Shown one piece after another: positions 34,063 to 42,846 of a stretch of 64,000 bases of DNA. The notes under the pieces are model-generated. The model worked only from the letters and a program-made list of their open reading frames with translations, searched no databases and had not been told where the DNA came from. Position numbers and translations under genes: made by a program. The DNA comes from Spirosoma utsteinense (GTDB lineage: Bacteria; Bacteroidota; Bacteroidia; Cytophagales; Spirosomataceae). The first letter of the stretch is position 1, and the number at the start of each line of letters is the position of its first letter. The DNA lies in the NCBI RefSeq assembly GCF_014282275.1, contig NZ_VFIA01000002.1, positions 124,001-188,000 on the forward strand. The letters are read 5' to 3'.

Positions 34063-35591
34063 CGACCCGGATTCTGTGCTGCTCTCAGGTAGGGTTCATA
34101 AGCTGGCGTGATATAGATCGTGTAGGTGTCCAGCCGCACAGCCCGATTCGGGTACTTCATGACGCGTGGTAATCGCTCGCTCAACTGCTGAAAATCGTCA
34201 TTGGGAATAATGGCTATATCGGCGTCTTCCCACTGCTTTTCGGTTGGCCAGATATTGTAGTGCTTATGAAAGACCGGAATCAGGTAGTCGAAAACAAATA
34301 CGCTGGAACGGGCCGGGATAATACTGGCCAGCCGATTTATTACGGCCATGTCGGAGGCTGGCAGAAAAGGCTCTTTCCGGGGATCGAAACGGTGTGTAGC
34401 CATATCGCGCAGGATAGTCAGCAGCCGAAAGTCAGCGCGGGCGTAGGGAACGATGGCAAACTGGATGACAACGAGCAGCGTGCCCAGCACCATCGGTTGC
34501 CAGCGGGGCCTTGAGCGCTCCTCCCCCAGCCCGAACAGGAACCAGATCGTCAGTACGTACACCACCGAGAAAGCATAGACCAGCACGAAACGCGGTGGCC
34601 ACGTCAGCGACACCAGATCGAACAGTGGATTGGTACCGTAGTAGGTTGCGCCCTGTACCCAGTTGGAGAACAGCAGTGCAACTTGTGCCAGCGTATAGAC
34701 CAGCAAAACGCTCCCTACCTGTCGCCAACCAGTCCGATACAGACCATAGAACAACAAACAAATTGAAGGTAATAATAACAGAAACGTGTGCAGAAGCAGC
34801 GTGAGGTGTCGGTTGATAAAGTCAGCGTCGTGCAGTCCCGAGGTCATCACGGCCAGGGCCTGTTGCAGGCGGGGCTCCGGCTCAGTCGAATGGTTCTTAT
34901 AGGACAAAAACAACATACCCACGACGAACAGCGTAGCCCAGCCGCCCAGTACGACCCAGAACCGGGACCGGGTCAGGATACCAAAAATAGACAACTTCGG
35001 GTTGGCCGTCAGGTACTGAACGCTGATGAAGCCGAGGTGAAGCGCACCGGCCAGCAATGCCCCGTCTTCTTTGACGAGCAGGAGCAGAACAGCCGTTACC
35101 AGAAACCAGCTCGTGCGGGAAGACAACAAAGCCAGCAGGAACAGGATCGACAGGGGAAAATAGGTCAGTTCGGGGTGCCAGCCAATACCGGGGTGATCGT
35201 TGAACCAGAACCAGACAGGCCCCAGGAGCAGTACGCCCATTACAAGCCACATGGCCCATACGGGCAATCGCCGACCGATCTGGTACAACAGCAGTCCATA
35301 GCTCAGCAACGACAGGGCCGTCTGCACGGCAAACGCACCATACGCCCCGAACACGTAGATCAGCGGTCCCCAGAGCAGCATTGCATAATTGTTATGGATT
35401 CGATCATCGTACCCCCAAACGTTCTCATAAAGCACAGGTCGACCATCCAGCCAGCTACACGAGCTTTGCAGAAAGATATACATGTCGTTGTAGGTGTAGT
35501 ACAACGCCTGGAAGCGGGTGATCTTAAACCAGAAGAACAGGAGCAATGCTAGACTGCTGACGGCAACCGGGATAATCCATTTTTTTGTCAT
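34059..35591 (-). CDS. DUF2079-type polytopic membrane protein
   Basis: A 510-residue protein with about eleven membrane helices and a soluble C-terminal domain of about 120 residues. The loop DHPGIGWHPELTYFPLSILF resembles the FHP...P segment of DUF2079 proteins, which share features with GT-C glycosyltransferases. The C-terminal part alternates strands and helices (DIAIIPNDDFQQL). A role in envelope glycan transfer is only a suggestion. It is translationally coupled with the next gene. Confidence 0.7.
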   Translation of the reverse strand: MTKKWIIPVAVSSLALLLFFWFKITRFQALYYTYNDMYIFLQSSCSWLDGRPVLYENVWGYDDRIHNNYAMLLWGPLIYVFGAYGAFAVQTALSLLSYGLLLYQIGRRLPVWAMWLVMGVLLLGPVWFWFNDHPGIGWHPELTYFPLSILFLLALLSSRTSWFLVTAVLLLLVKEDGALLAGALHLGFISVQYLTANPKLSIFGILTRSRFWVVLGGWATLFVVGMLFLSYKNHSTEPEPRLQQALAVMTSGLHDADFINRHLTLLLHTFLLLLPSICLLFYGLYRTGWRQVGSVLLVYTLAQVALLFSNWVQGATYYGTNPLFDLVSLTWPPRFVLVYAFSVVYVLTIWFLFGLGEERSRPRWQPMVLGTLLVVIQFAIVPYARADFRLLTILRDMATHRFDPRKEPFLPASDMAVINRLASIIPARSSVFVFDYLIPVFHKHYNIWPTEKQWEDADIAIIPNDDFQQLSERLPRVMKYPNRAVRLDTYTIYITPAYEPYLRAAQNPGR

Positions 35592-35653
35592 ACGAAGAGT
35601 AAGAAATCAACTCCTGGTAGAGATGACCAACGGTTAAAAGACGCATACGAGCG

Positions 35654-36445
35654 TTAATTGGCACGCAGAATTCCGCTTAACTGATCATAGGGTACAGTTA
35701 CCTCTATAGGCCCAAGAGCGTAGGCCGCTATTTCATAGGGATTGTAATAAAAAACCAATCCCTTACGGCTCATGCCAATGTTGGCTGGCAGAAAAAACCG
35801 GCCATCCCGCAGGAAATAACCACGCTCTTCAAGATTGGTTTGTGGCAACAGTCCCTGCTGCCGGCGGAATGACTGCTCAACTACGTTCAGCAGGGCCGTC
35901 GTGTCGGTCACGAGGTCGTTGAGCGATAGTGCCCGGCCAGATTCCCGATCGAAGGTGTAGAACGCCAGGTTTGTATTCGGGTGGGCACCCCCCGTATAGG
36001 CGTAGGTTTCCATCTGAACGGTTACCGCATCATCACTGGCATACAGGGTATCGGCCTGGGTTTTGAGCTCCCAGCACCCGCCCAGCCCGCCCATGTCCTG
36101 AGTCATGGTGTGGTAGTCGGTGGCAAAGAGCGAAGCCGCCCTGGCCAGATCCGTGCGGGCCTCCGGATGGGCGGCTACCGTAGTGCTGTCCAGCCAGCCA
36201 GTGATACTGCCTACGGCCAGTTGCTGCAAGGTGTCGTTTATTCGGTGAGCGCCGTCGGTGTCTTCTTTGAGCAGGACATAGGAAACAGACACATCTACCC
36301 CCTTGTTGGCAGTGGTATCACAGCGGCTCCCGCCGGTCAGCGTATACTGCTGACGTTCCAGAACGGGAGGACCCAAGGGTGTCTGACGACAGGCCGAAAA
36401 AAAAGGAATAAGACCGAAAAGAAAGAGGTTGAGTAAATACTTCAT
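35654..36445 (-). CDS. DUF4163/DUF3298 lipoprotein
   Basis: A 263-residue lipoprotein. The signal ends FFSAC with Cys19. A DUF4163-like first half (VSVSYVLLKEDTDGAHRIND) is followed by DUF3298 (TYAYTGGAHPNTNLAFYTFD, ALSLNDLVTD, VTVPYDQLSGIL). This domain pair is found in bacterial surface proteins such as RsiV/PdaC relatives, which can bind lysozyme or peptidoglycan-related ligands. The role here is unknown. Confidence 0.85.
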   Translation of the reverse strand: MKYLLNLFLFGLIPFFSACRQTPLGPPVLERQQYTLTGGSRCDTTANKGVDVSVSYVLLKEDTDGAHRINDTLQQLAVGSITGWLDSTTVAAHPEARTDLARAASLFATDYHTMTQDMGGLGGCWELKTQADTLYASDDAVTVQMETYAYTGGAHPNTNLAFYTFDRESGRALSLNDLVTDTTALLNVVEQSFRRQQGLLPQTNLEERGYFLRDGRFFLPANIGMSRKGLVFYYNPYEIAAYALGPIEVTVPYDQLSGILRAN

Positions 36446-36532
36446 GCAACGAAAAAGGAGGACACCATCGGGTTGTCCACCCCGCGAACTTGTCTGCGTG
36501 GCTAACGACGGTCAAAAAACGCCTTACCGATA

Positions 36533-37267
36533 CTACAAACTTAGTAAATCTTTAAACCGAATAGCCTGCCGTCGGCTTATTTCGATTTTATCGCCACCAC
36601 GCAGGGTTACCAGTAGTCCACCACTAAACCAGGGTTCTATTTTTTCGATCCATTGCAGGTTGATAATGTGCTTGCGGTTAGCCCGGAAAAACGTAGCCGG
36701 GTTGAGCCGGTCTTCCAGCGCGTTGAGCGATTTCAGCACCAGGGGCTTCTGGTCGTCAAAATACAGCCGCACGTAGTTGCCCATCGATTCGAACAGTCGC
36801 ACCTTACCCAGCTTCACGAACCAGCACTTCTCGCCATCCTTTACGAACACCTGATCGTTTTCGCCCAATGTTTTGGTAGTCAGGCCCGTCGACACCCCGT
36901 TTACTTCATTGGTGTGCTGCTCCTCTTCGACGCGGTGAATGGCTTCGCTCAGCCGCGCCAGTTCAACGGGCTTAAGCAGGTAATCGAGCGCGTTGAACTC
37001 AAAGGCTTTGATAGCATATTCATCGAAGGCCGTTGTGAAAATAACCTCCGGCGCTTTGCCCTCGATGGCCTGCAACAACTCAAAACCGTTCTTGCCGGGC
37101 ATCTGTATATCCAGAAACAGGAGTTCGGGTTCCAACTCTTCGATCATCGGCAGGGCCTCATCGGCGTTGGCCGCTTCGCCGATAATCTGAATTTTAGGGA
37201 AGTTTTCGAGGAGCCGACGCAGTTCGTTACGCGCCAGGCGTTCGTCGTCAATGATAAGTGTTTTCAT
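36533..37267 (-). CDS. LytTR-family response regulator
   Basis: A 244-residue regulator. The receiver has D7-D8, phospho-acceptor D53 (FLDIQMPG) and K99 (LLKPVE). The LytTR DNA-binding domain covers about 135-240 (FVKLGKVRLFESMGNYVRLYF, FFRANRKHIINLQWI). It lies 64 bp downstream of the sensor kinase gene, so the two form a two-component system. Targets are unknown; no obvious direct-repeat LytTR site was picked out nearby. Confidence 0.93.
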   Translation of the reverse strand: MKTLIIDDERLARNELRRLLENFPKIQIIGEAANADEALPMIEELEPELLFLDIQMPGKNGFELLQAIEGKAPEVIFTTAFDEYAIKAFEFNALDYLLKPVELARLSEAIHRVEEEQHTNEVNGVSTGLTTKTLGENDQVFVKDGEKCWFVKLGKVRLFESMGNYVRLYFDDQKPLVLKSLNALEDRLNPATFFRANRKHIINLQWIEKIEPWFSGGLLVTLRGGDKIEISRRQAIRFKDLLSL

Positions 37268-37331
37268 CTACTGGGGTTTGGCAGTTAACAATCGAATAGG
37301 AACCGGTATGGTTGACAGAGAAACGGTCAAT

Positions 37332-38441
37332 CTAGCTGGCGTTCGACATCGCTTCGCTGGTACGTCGGAACAAGCCCTCTGACTGGGCGGGAATGGTAAT
37401 GGTTGCGCACACAACAGAGCCACCCGTTTCAGCAGACTGATCGGGCGTACTTTCTTCCTGGAAAATCTGAAAGGCCGCTTCAGGACCGTACAGCAGTTCG
37501 AGCCGCTGGGCCGTATTTGCCAACCCAAAACCGCCCGACGCTTCTTTGTCGCCCAATACGCCTGTGTTACGAATGATAATGTGAAGTTTATCGGCAACGA
37601 TCATCGATTTCACCTCAATAAAGCCCCCGCCTATGGCCGTTGACACACCATGTTTAATGGCATTTTCGACCAGCGTCTGTAGCATCATGGGCGGCACCTG
37701 CCAGAACAGCGTCCGGCCATCGAGTTCGATCCGGGACGTTAATCGTTCTTCGTAGCGCACTTTTTCAAGGGCCAGGTAATCTTCGACCGTTTTCATTTCC
37801 TCCCGTAGTTCAACCGTTTTACGCCGATCGGCCAGCAATGAGTTACGGAGGAGGTTGGAAAGCTGGGTAATACTCTGCTGCGCTTTTGTGGGATTTTCGT
37901 AGACCAGTGCCCGAATACTGTTCAACGCATTGAACACAAAGTGCGGGTTCAATTGCGACCGTAATACTTTTGCTTCGGTTTCACGGATACTCGTTTTCAG
38001 CAGAATCTTCTCGATTTCAGCATTCCGCGTCCGTTCTACGTAGTGGTAAACGGTATAGCTCAACACCCACGCCAGCATGGTCTTTCCCCAGGTCAGGATA
38101 TAACCGATGAACAGCCAGGGTTCATTGACCAAATACTGCGGCACGATAACCCGGTCGATGGGCAGGTTAACGAGCGTCATGATCAGGGCGAGCACAAACA
38201 CGGAAAACAGCACACGGGGGGCCAACTGAATAAACGGCAGCCGTACCCAGTACCACCGGCGGATCATGAGTCGGTACAGGTGCGTCAAGGTAATCCCCAG
38301 AAAGATATTGACAATAGCCAGGTATAGCGTGTCGGCGTCAAAGCCTAGCTCGGCCAGGTAAGCCAGATACTCCACCATAATGAGGAGCGTCCAGCCAAAC
38401 AGCTGACAAAACCAGTATATTTTTTGCTTAGCGATGCCCAT
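37332..38441 (-). CDS. LytS-type sensor histidine kinase (HisKA_7TM-like, His_kinase family)
   Basis: A 369-residue kinase with four membrane helices in the first 130 residues and a short coiled coil. The His_kinase domain has phospho-acceptor His167 in LNPHFVFNALN. The ATPase core has an N-box (LVENAIKHG) and a G-box (GGFGLANTAQRL). It has no large periplasmic sensor domain, so the signal is probably sensed within the membrane. It pairs with the LytTR regulator that follows. Confidence 0.93.
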   Translation of the reverse strand: MGIAKQKIYWFCQLFGWTLLIMVEYLAYLAELGFDADTLYLAIVNIFLGITLTHLYRLMIRRWYWVRLPFIQLAPRVLFSVFVLALIMTLVNLPIDRVIVPQYLVNEPWLFIGYILTWGKTMLAWVLSYTVYHYVERTRNAEIEKILLKTSIRETEAKVLRSQLNPHFVFNALNSIRALVYENPTKAQQSITQLSNLLRNSLLADRRKTVELREEMKTVEDYLALEKVRYEERLTSRIELDGRTLFWQVPPMMLQTLVENAIKHGVSTAIGGGFIEVKSMIVADKLHIIIRNTGVLGDKEASGGFGLANTAQRLELLYGPEAAFQIFQEESTPDQSAETGGSVVCATITIPAQSEGLFRRTSEAMSNAS

Positions 38442-38529
38442 TCTGATTCATGCCGCTTATCAGACACACAACGAATATACGGAACCACCGTAGGAGCGGG
38501 CGAAATTATACACGAAAGGAAAATACAGA

Positions 38530-38602
38530 ATACTGAATGCGGAATAATGATGGTTGAACGAGTAAGCTTTCCTTATCCATTCCGGTGATTATTATTCAGT
38601 AT
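38530..38602. repeat. Imperfect inverted repeat built of ATACTGAAT / AATAAT words
   Basis: ATACTGAAT (38530-38538) with nearby GGAATAAT faces ATTATTATTCAGTAT ending at 38602. It lies between the phosphatase stop and the kinase start, and could end transcription of the phosphatase gene. Confidence 0.4.
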
Positions 38603-38616
38603 CGATAGAACAGGTC

Positions 38617-39255
38617 TTATTGTGCCAGCGCCAGCGACAACAGGTGCGACGTATCGTTGGATAAGTCGATCGTAAACGTTTTTGTATCGTAGTCGTAGCG
38701 GAGTTTATAGAGACACAGGTTACTGTGCTCAAAATGGTCCATCTGCGCTAACGGCCGGTTTGTAATCCAGCAGAGCAGAATGCGCATGGCGCGCCCATGC
38801 ATGGCAATAAGAACGGGCGCTTCGTCCGGTTGCGCCAGCACCACGTCCATAGCCGTTCGCTGCCGGGCCTCTACCTGTTCCGGACTTTCGCCCCCGTCGG
38901 TAGGAAGGGCCGTATTGCCCGATGCCCAGGCTTCGATCAGACTGCGGTAATATTCATTATCCAGGTTGCCCGGCACTTTGCCCTCCATGACACCCCAGCT
39001 TATCTCGTTGAAACCGGTGAGTTTTTCGTGCGCAATACCCAGTTCGATAAACGGACGGGCCGTTTGGTAGGTACGCTTTAAACCGGAAATATAAATTTTG
39101 AGAAACGGTACATGCTGATACGCCTGAAAGAACGCCATCGCCTGTGCCTGTCCCATCTCATTGAGATCCGAATCGACGCCACTACCTTGTACTACCCCCC
39201 GTCGGTTGTAATCGGTTTCGCCGTGGCGAATCAAATAAATGGTTTTTTGTGCCAA
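38617..39255 (-). CDS. Histidine phosphatase family protein (phosphoglycerate mutase-like)
   Basis: A 212-residue enzyme with the catalytic RHGET motif at residues 10-14, the acid segment NEISWGVMEG and the second His in LIAMHGRAMRIL. Such enzymes remove phosphate from sugar phosphates, cobalamin precursors or other small molecules; the substrate here is not determinable. It is divergent from the thioesterase gene across about 67 bp. Confidence 0.9.
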   Translation of the reverse strand: MAQKTIYLIRHGETDYNRRGVVQGSGVDSDLNEMGQAQAMAFFQAYQHVPFLKIYISGLKRTYQTARPFIELGIAHEKLTGFNEISWGVMEGKVPGNLDNEYYRSLIEAWASGNTALPTDGGESPEQVEARQRTAMDVVLAQPDEAPVLIAMHGRAMRILLCWITNRPLAQMDHFEHSNLCLYKLRYDYDTKTFTIDLSNDTSHLLSLALAQ

Positions 39256-39322
39256 GCTTGTGCGTTGTTGATTATCAATAAATCACCAAATTGGGTGCAA
39301 AATTACATAAACCCTTTTCAAT

Positions 39323-39739
39323 ATGAAAGCTGGTTTTGATCTGGCCAATTTGTCATTTGCCCACGCCGACTCGATTGTGAAACACCTTGGCATTGAATTT
39401 ACCGAAGTAGGCGATGGATACCTCGTAGCGCGGATGCCGGTCGATGGCCGCACTCATCAGCCGTTTGGCATTCTGCACGGTGGGGCATCGGTCGTGCTGG
39501 CTGAATCGCTGGGTAGTACAGCTTCCTGGATGCTGCTCGACGATCCGGCCAAACAGCGGGCAGTAGGGCTTGAAATCAACGCCAACCACCTGCGCTCCGT
39601 ACAGGATGGCTGGGTGTATGGCCGCTGTACACCGATTCATACGGGCCGTACCACCCACGTCTGGGACGTTCGCATTACCGACGACCGGGGGAAACTGGTG
39701 TGCATAAGCCGGCTTACCGTAGCTATTATCACCGGCTGA
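39323..39739 (+). CDS. PaaI/YdiI-type hotdog thioesterase
   Basis: A 138-residue hotdog-fold thioesterase. GILHGGASVVLAESLGSTAS holds the HGG and the catalytic Glu typical of YdiI/MenI and PaaI. The strand VGLEINANHLRSVQDGWV follows. Similarity to DHNA-CoA thioesterase suggests a part in menaquinone synthesis or general acyl-CoA clearance, but no men gene is nearby. The end is convergent with the trypsin-like protease gene, 21 bp away. Confidence 0.85.
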   Translation: MKAGFDLANLSFAHADSIVKHLGIEFTEVGDGYLVARMPVDGRTHQPFGILHGGASVVLAESLGSTASWMLLDDPAKQRAVGLEINANHLRSVQDGWVYGRCTPIHTGRTTHVWDVRITDDRGKLVCISRLTVAIITG

Positions 39740-39760
39740 ATTTTAGGAGGGCTGGCTCGC

Positions 39761-40642
39761 TTAGCCTTCGTAAAACTTGACCCCTTTTTCCCGCAAAAAC
39801 GCTTTGATGACATCGACATGGACGCACTGACCCACATTCAGGAATGGATAGTTGGAAACGCTTCGTTTACGACCGTTGACCATTACCTCCCGATCCTCTA
39901 TGTCGAAACCCAGGTGCAGGTGACGCGTAGCCGACTGCATACCGTAAATTAATCCGCCAGAGTCGAACAAGGGGCCGCCACTCTGCCCCCGTAAACCCGG
40001 TGTGCTCATTTCGATTCCCGTAATCCCGCCGTTCTCACTCAGCAGACGGGTTACAATGCCATCGATGGGAAAGCGGGGTGAGGTGCTGCGCCCCGTATTT
40101 GTCCATTCTATATCGTCGGTGGCGGGGTTGTACCGAAAATTAGTGAACTCAGGGAAGGGGTAACCCACCCGGCAGAGACTACGCCCCGCCTTTACGCGGC
40201 TGCTGTCTCCCAAAAACGTAGCATGAGAGCGGTACAGCGAGGGGCCGTACCCGTCGAACCGGAGCAGGGCCAGATCCTGGGTCGGGTGCATGTCAACGGT
40301 CAGTTTGACATCGTTGCTACAGCCCACAAAATAATTCTGGATACGGATGATCGTTTCAGACTGAAGCTTGTACTGGGCTTCCAGCTGACTGATACGCTGG
40401 GCAGCATCTTTTTCGCGCTGAACATCCCGCCGGGCACCCTGGAAACTCCGGTAGTTCTGATAAATAGTCTCTGCCTTGGTAACGAGCTCTGCAACGTGTT
40501 TGCAGGTGACAGCGCAACCGTGTTCATTCACAAAGAAAATCGTTGCACTGCCGGGAATGATTTCACCGTGGCCATACAGCCGGACAATGGAGTGAAGCGG
40601 ACGGGTAAACGGATCGATGCGCTCAATGGCGTCAACAAACAT
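39761..40642 (-). CDS. Trypsin-like serine protease with inserted coiled-coil segment
   Basis: A 293-residue chymotrypsin-fold protease. The triad is His49 (VTCKHV), Asp123 (TQDLALLRF) and Ser221 (GQSGGPLFDS). Between His and Asp lies a charged helical stretch (about 58-103, QREKDAAQRISQLEAQYKLQ) that ordinary trypsin-like enzymes lack. No signal peptide or membrane helix is seen, so it may be cytoplasmic, unlike DegP. The substrate is unknown. It begins 18 bp from a perfect 25-bp hairpin. Confidence 0.8.
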   Translation of the reverse strand: MFVDAIERIDPFTRPLHSIVRLYGHGEIIPGSATIFFVNEHGCAVTCKHVAELVTKAETIYQNYRSFQGARRDVQREKDAAQRISQLEAQYKLQSETIIRIQNYFVGCSNDVKLTVDMHPTQDLALLRFDGYGPSLYRSHATFLGDSSRVKAGRSLCRVGYPFPEFTNFRYNPATDDIEWTNTGRSTSPRFPIDGIVTRLLSENGGITGIEMSTPGLRGQSGGPLFDSGGLIYGMQSATRHLHLGFDIEDREVMVNGRKRSVSNYPFLNVGQCVHVDVIKAFLREKGVKFYEG

Positions 40643-40660
40643 AAAAAGAGCAATAAAATC

Positions 40661-40723
40661 GGTGAGTCAATGAGTCGGCAAGTTACGCACTGACTGCCTA
40701 ACTTGCCGACTCATTGACTCACC
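40661..40723. repeat. Perfect 25-bp hairpin of GGTGAGTCA-type words
   Basis: The left arm (40661-40685) begins GGTGAGTCAATGAGTCGG. The right arm (40699-40723) is its exact complement, loop 13 nt. It shares GGTGAGTCA(A/G)TGAGTCGG with the hairpin at 62893, so the two are homologous dispersed repeats. Confidence 0.85.
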
Positions 40724-40740
40724 AACTCAATCACCAGGTG

Positions 40741-41031
40741 TTATTTCTTAACGCGCACATTCACCTGCGCGGGGGCTACTGCTCCGGGCTGGCTATCGAC
40801 AGGGGCCTGCTGGGGTGCATCCATAGCCGACGAGTTGAGGGTATCACCCTGACGGCCCATGAAGGAACTGTCGGCGGTAGTCGTCGTAGACTCGCTGCTG
40901 TCGGCCTTTTTTTCGCCCTGACAGTTTAGCATCGTTAAGCTGACAACGGTCAGGAATGCAGCTAGCAAGCCATTCTGTAGCATTGTTCGGGTGTTATTCA
41001 TCATCTTCTTCAATCGGTTGAGTTCGTTCAT
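40741..41031 (-). CDS. Small lipoprotein of unknown function
   Basis: A 96-residue protein whose signal-like segment (about 18-36) ends TMLNC, a fair lipobox with Cys38. The mature part is Ser/Thr/Ala/Gln-rich and disordered, ending NVRVKK. The start could also be Met10, Met11 or Met17, which would give a more usual signal length. It is 40 bp from the DUF937 gene. Confidence 0.6.
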   Translation of the reverse strand: MNELNRLKKMMNNTRTMLQNGLLAAFLTVVSLTMLNCQGEKKADSSESTTTTADSSFMGRQGDTLNSSAMDAPQQAPVDSQPGAVAPAQVNVRVKK

Positions 41032-41071
41032 TAAAACAGCACAGATAGCCGGGCGGTTTAATTAACCTATC

Positions 41072-41986
41072 CTAAGGCCGCTCTATCTTTGATGAATCGC
41101 GAATACCGAGCGCACCCGGTGCGGTAGAGTCCGACACCTGCCCGTTAGCATCCTGAATACTGCGTTTTGTGGCCGCTGATGTGTCTTCTACAGCATCTGA
41201 CTCAACACGGGCGGTTGAATCGGTACTGATACCATCGGTACCATTCTGATTCTCGCTGCACTTTTGAATAATGAGAGCAGCGACCAGTATAGCTATAACG
41301 ACCATTACCCAACGCAGCCACCGTACATTTTCAAGCCTTCGGTCGCCCTCGGCACTCTTGGGTATGTTCGGGTTGATGACGGTTCCGCTGAAATTATCGG
41401 CTCCCTGCACTTCCGTCTGCGGCCCGGCGGGGGTCTGTAGTTCATCGAAACCAAGCAGGCTGCCTACGGCTTCCAAACCACCCGGCATGGCTTTCCGAAA
41501 TTCGGTGGCCTGCCCCAGCAGGAGTGTCGACAGGCTATGAGCTGTCAGTCCGTTCTCCTGTTGCTGCCGGCCCAGAACGCCCATCAGCACAGAACCGGAC
41601 AAGCCCAGAACCGTTACTACCGATTGGGGCTTTATACCACTATACGTGCCAATCAACTCGGTAGTCCGGGTGAGATTACTGCCAAAAATTTCAGCGAGAA
41701 AACTACGGCCAGCCGTGACGGTATCGGCGGTTTGCTGGTGTTCATCGAGTACCTGACTCACATCGAGGGGAGTATTACCGTACTCGCCTTTCGATAGCAG
41801 ATTGATGATCGACGACGTCCCGCCCGAGGTCTGAACCCGACGGGTCAGACCGCCTAATAATATAGAGATCGAACCATTGACCGCCTTTAATGTAGTAGCG
41901 GGTGACTCGCCCAACTCCCGGCTAAGCAGATCGATAACGCCGGGGGTAAATTGTTCTTTCAGGTAGGTTAATAAATGAACGGCCAT
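41072..41986 (-). CDS. DUF937 protein with C-terminal membrane anchor
   Basis: A 304-residue protein. The DUF937 domain (about 5-150) has repeats such as FTPGVIDLLSRELGESP and INLLSKGEYGNTPL. A membrane helix at about 227-245 (WVMVVIAILVAALIIQK) precedes a Ser/Asp/Thr-rich tail. The function of DUF937 is unknown; it is related to YidB. The gene lies downstream of kbp on the same strand, with an A/G-rich hairpin between. Confidence 0.8.
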   Translation of the reverse strand: MAVHLLTYLKEQFTPGVIDLLSRELGESPATTLKAVNGSISILLGGLTRRVQTSGGTSSIINLLSKGEYGNTPLDVSQVLDEHQQTADTVTAGRSFLAEIFGSNLTRTTELIGTYSGIKPQSVVTVLGLSGSVLMGVLGRQQQENGLTAHSLSTLLLGQATEFRKAMPGGLEAVGSLLGFDELQTPAGPQTEVQGADNFSGTVINPNIPKSAEGDRRLENVRWLRWVMVVIAILVAALIIQKCSENQNGTDGISTDSTARVESDAVEDTSAATKRSIQDANGQVSDSTAPGALGIRDSSKIERP

Positions 41987-42057
41987 TTTTCAAACGTTGG
42001 TTGATAGGCCATTAACCGAGCCATAGCCTGAATGTTCGGAAATGGGACGTGTTAGGT

Positions 42058-42130
42058 AAATAAAGGAAAGGCGGAAGCAGAAAGAAAATGACCCGGTCAA
42101 TTCCTTTCTGCTTCCGCCTTTCCTTTATTT
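42058..42130 (-). terminator. Long hairpin downstream of kbp
   Basis: A 27-bp perfect inverted repeat, with the AAATAAAGGAAAGGCGGAAG strand on the left and its complement ending 42130, loop about 19 nt. One arm is purine-only, which favours a stable RNA hairpin. It ends the kbp transcript or protects it. Confidence 0.65.
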
Positions 42131-42147
42131 CTACCCTATTCCTTTTT

Positions 42148-42621
42148 TTACAATTGGGGAATACGCAGCACCTGATTTGGATAAATCAGATCAGGATCTT
42201 TCAACATTGGCTTGTTGGCTTCAAAAATGACACCATATTTCATTGGGTCACCATACACCTCTTTCGAGATTTTGGATAGCGTGTCTCCCGACTTAACCGT
42301 ATAGTATTTGCCTTCTGGCGTTGGCTCTGCTACATCGAGTTGGTTATCAACCGCTTCAACACCTTCGACGTTACCGACGGCCAGTGCAATTTTTTCGGAA
42401 TCTTCCTGCGATTTTACCGATCCAATCAGCGTGACGGTATCTCCCTTTGTTTTAACTGTCAGCGAGTTATAGGTCAGGCCCAACTGTTTGACGTGGTCGA
42501 GCAGCGCCTGTGCCCGTAGGGGCTCTACTTTCTCGGCCTGTGCCGGATCGGCTGGTGTGGCTACCTGATCTTTGTGGAAAATCTTTTCTCCAACACCCTT
42601 GAAAAATGATAAAAGGCCCAT
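42148..42621 (-). CDS. kbp: K+-binding protein Kbp (BON-LysM, YgaU family)
   Basis: A 157-residue protein collinear with E. coli Kbp/YgaU. It shares the MGLLSFFKGVGEKIF start, a BON domain (about 38-98, with IALAVGNVEGVEAVDNQL) and a LysM domain (about 107-155, YYTVKSGDTLSKISKEVYGD and the near-identical FEANKPMLKDPDLIYPNQVL). The E. coli protein binds K+ in the cytoplasm and senses its level. No signal peptide is present, in line with that. Confidence 0.93.
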   Translation of the reverse strand: MGLLSFFKGVGEKIFHKDQVATPADPAQAEKVEPLRAQALLDHVKQLGLTYNSLTVKTKGDTVTLIGSVKSQEDSEKIALAVGNVEGVEAVDNQLDVAEPTPEGKYYTVKSGDTLSKISKEVYGDPMKYGVIFEANKPMLKDPDLIYPNQVLRIPQL

Positions 42622-42846
42622 TGATTTAGTATAGTTTTAATGAAACATGAGTTTACTGACTGGCAAGTACGCCAAGCCGGTTGATTCAAACAACCCGCCA
42701 GACACATGAATGTTTAGTCTTGTTAATGCATAGTTTAATTAGTATTTCATCTGTATCGCTTAATTTCTTACATACAATCGAGTTACTTTTACGTTGTTTA
42801 TGTACCAATATGTCCTTATTTTTTCCTAATCAACAATCGATTTAGA

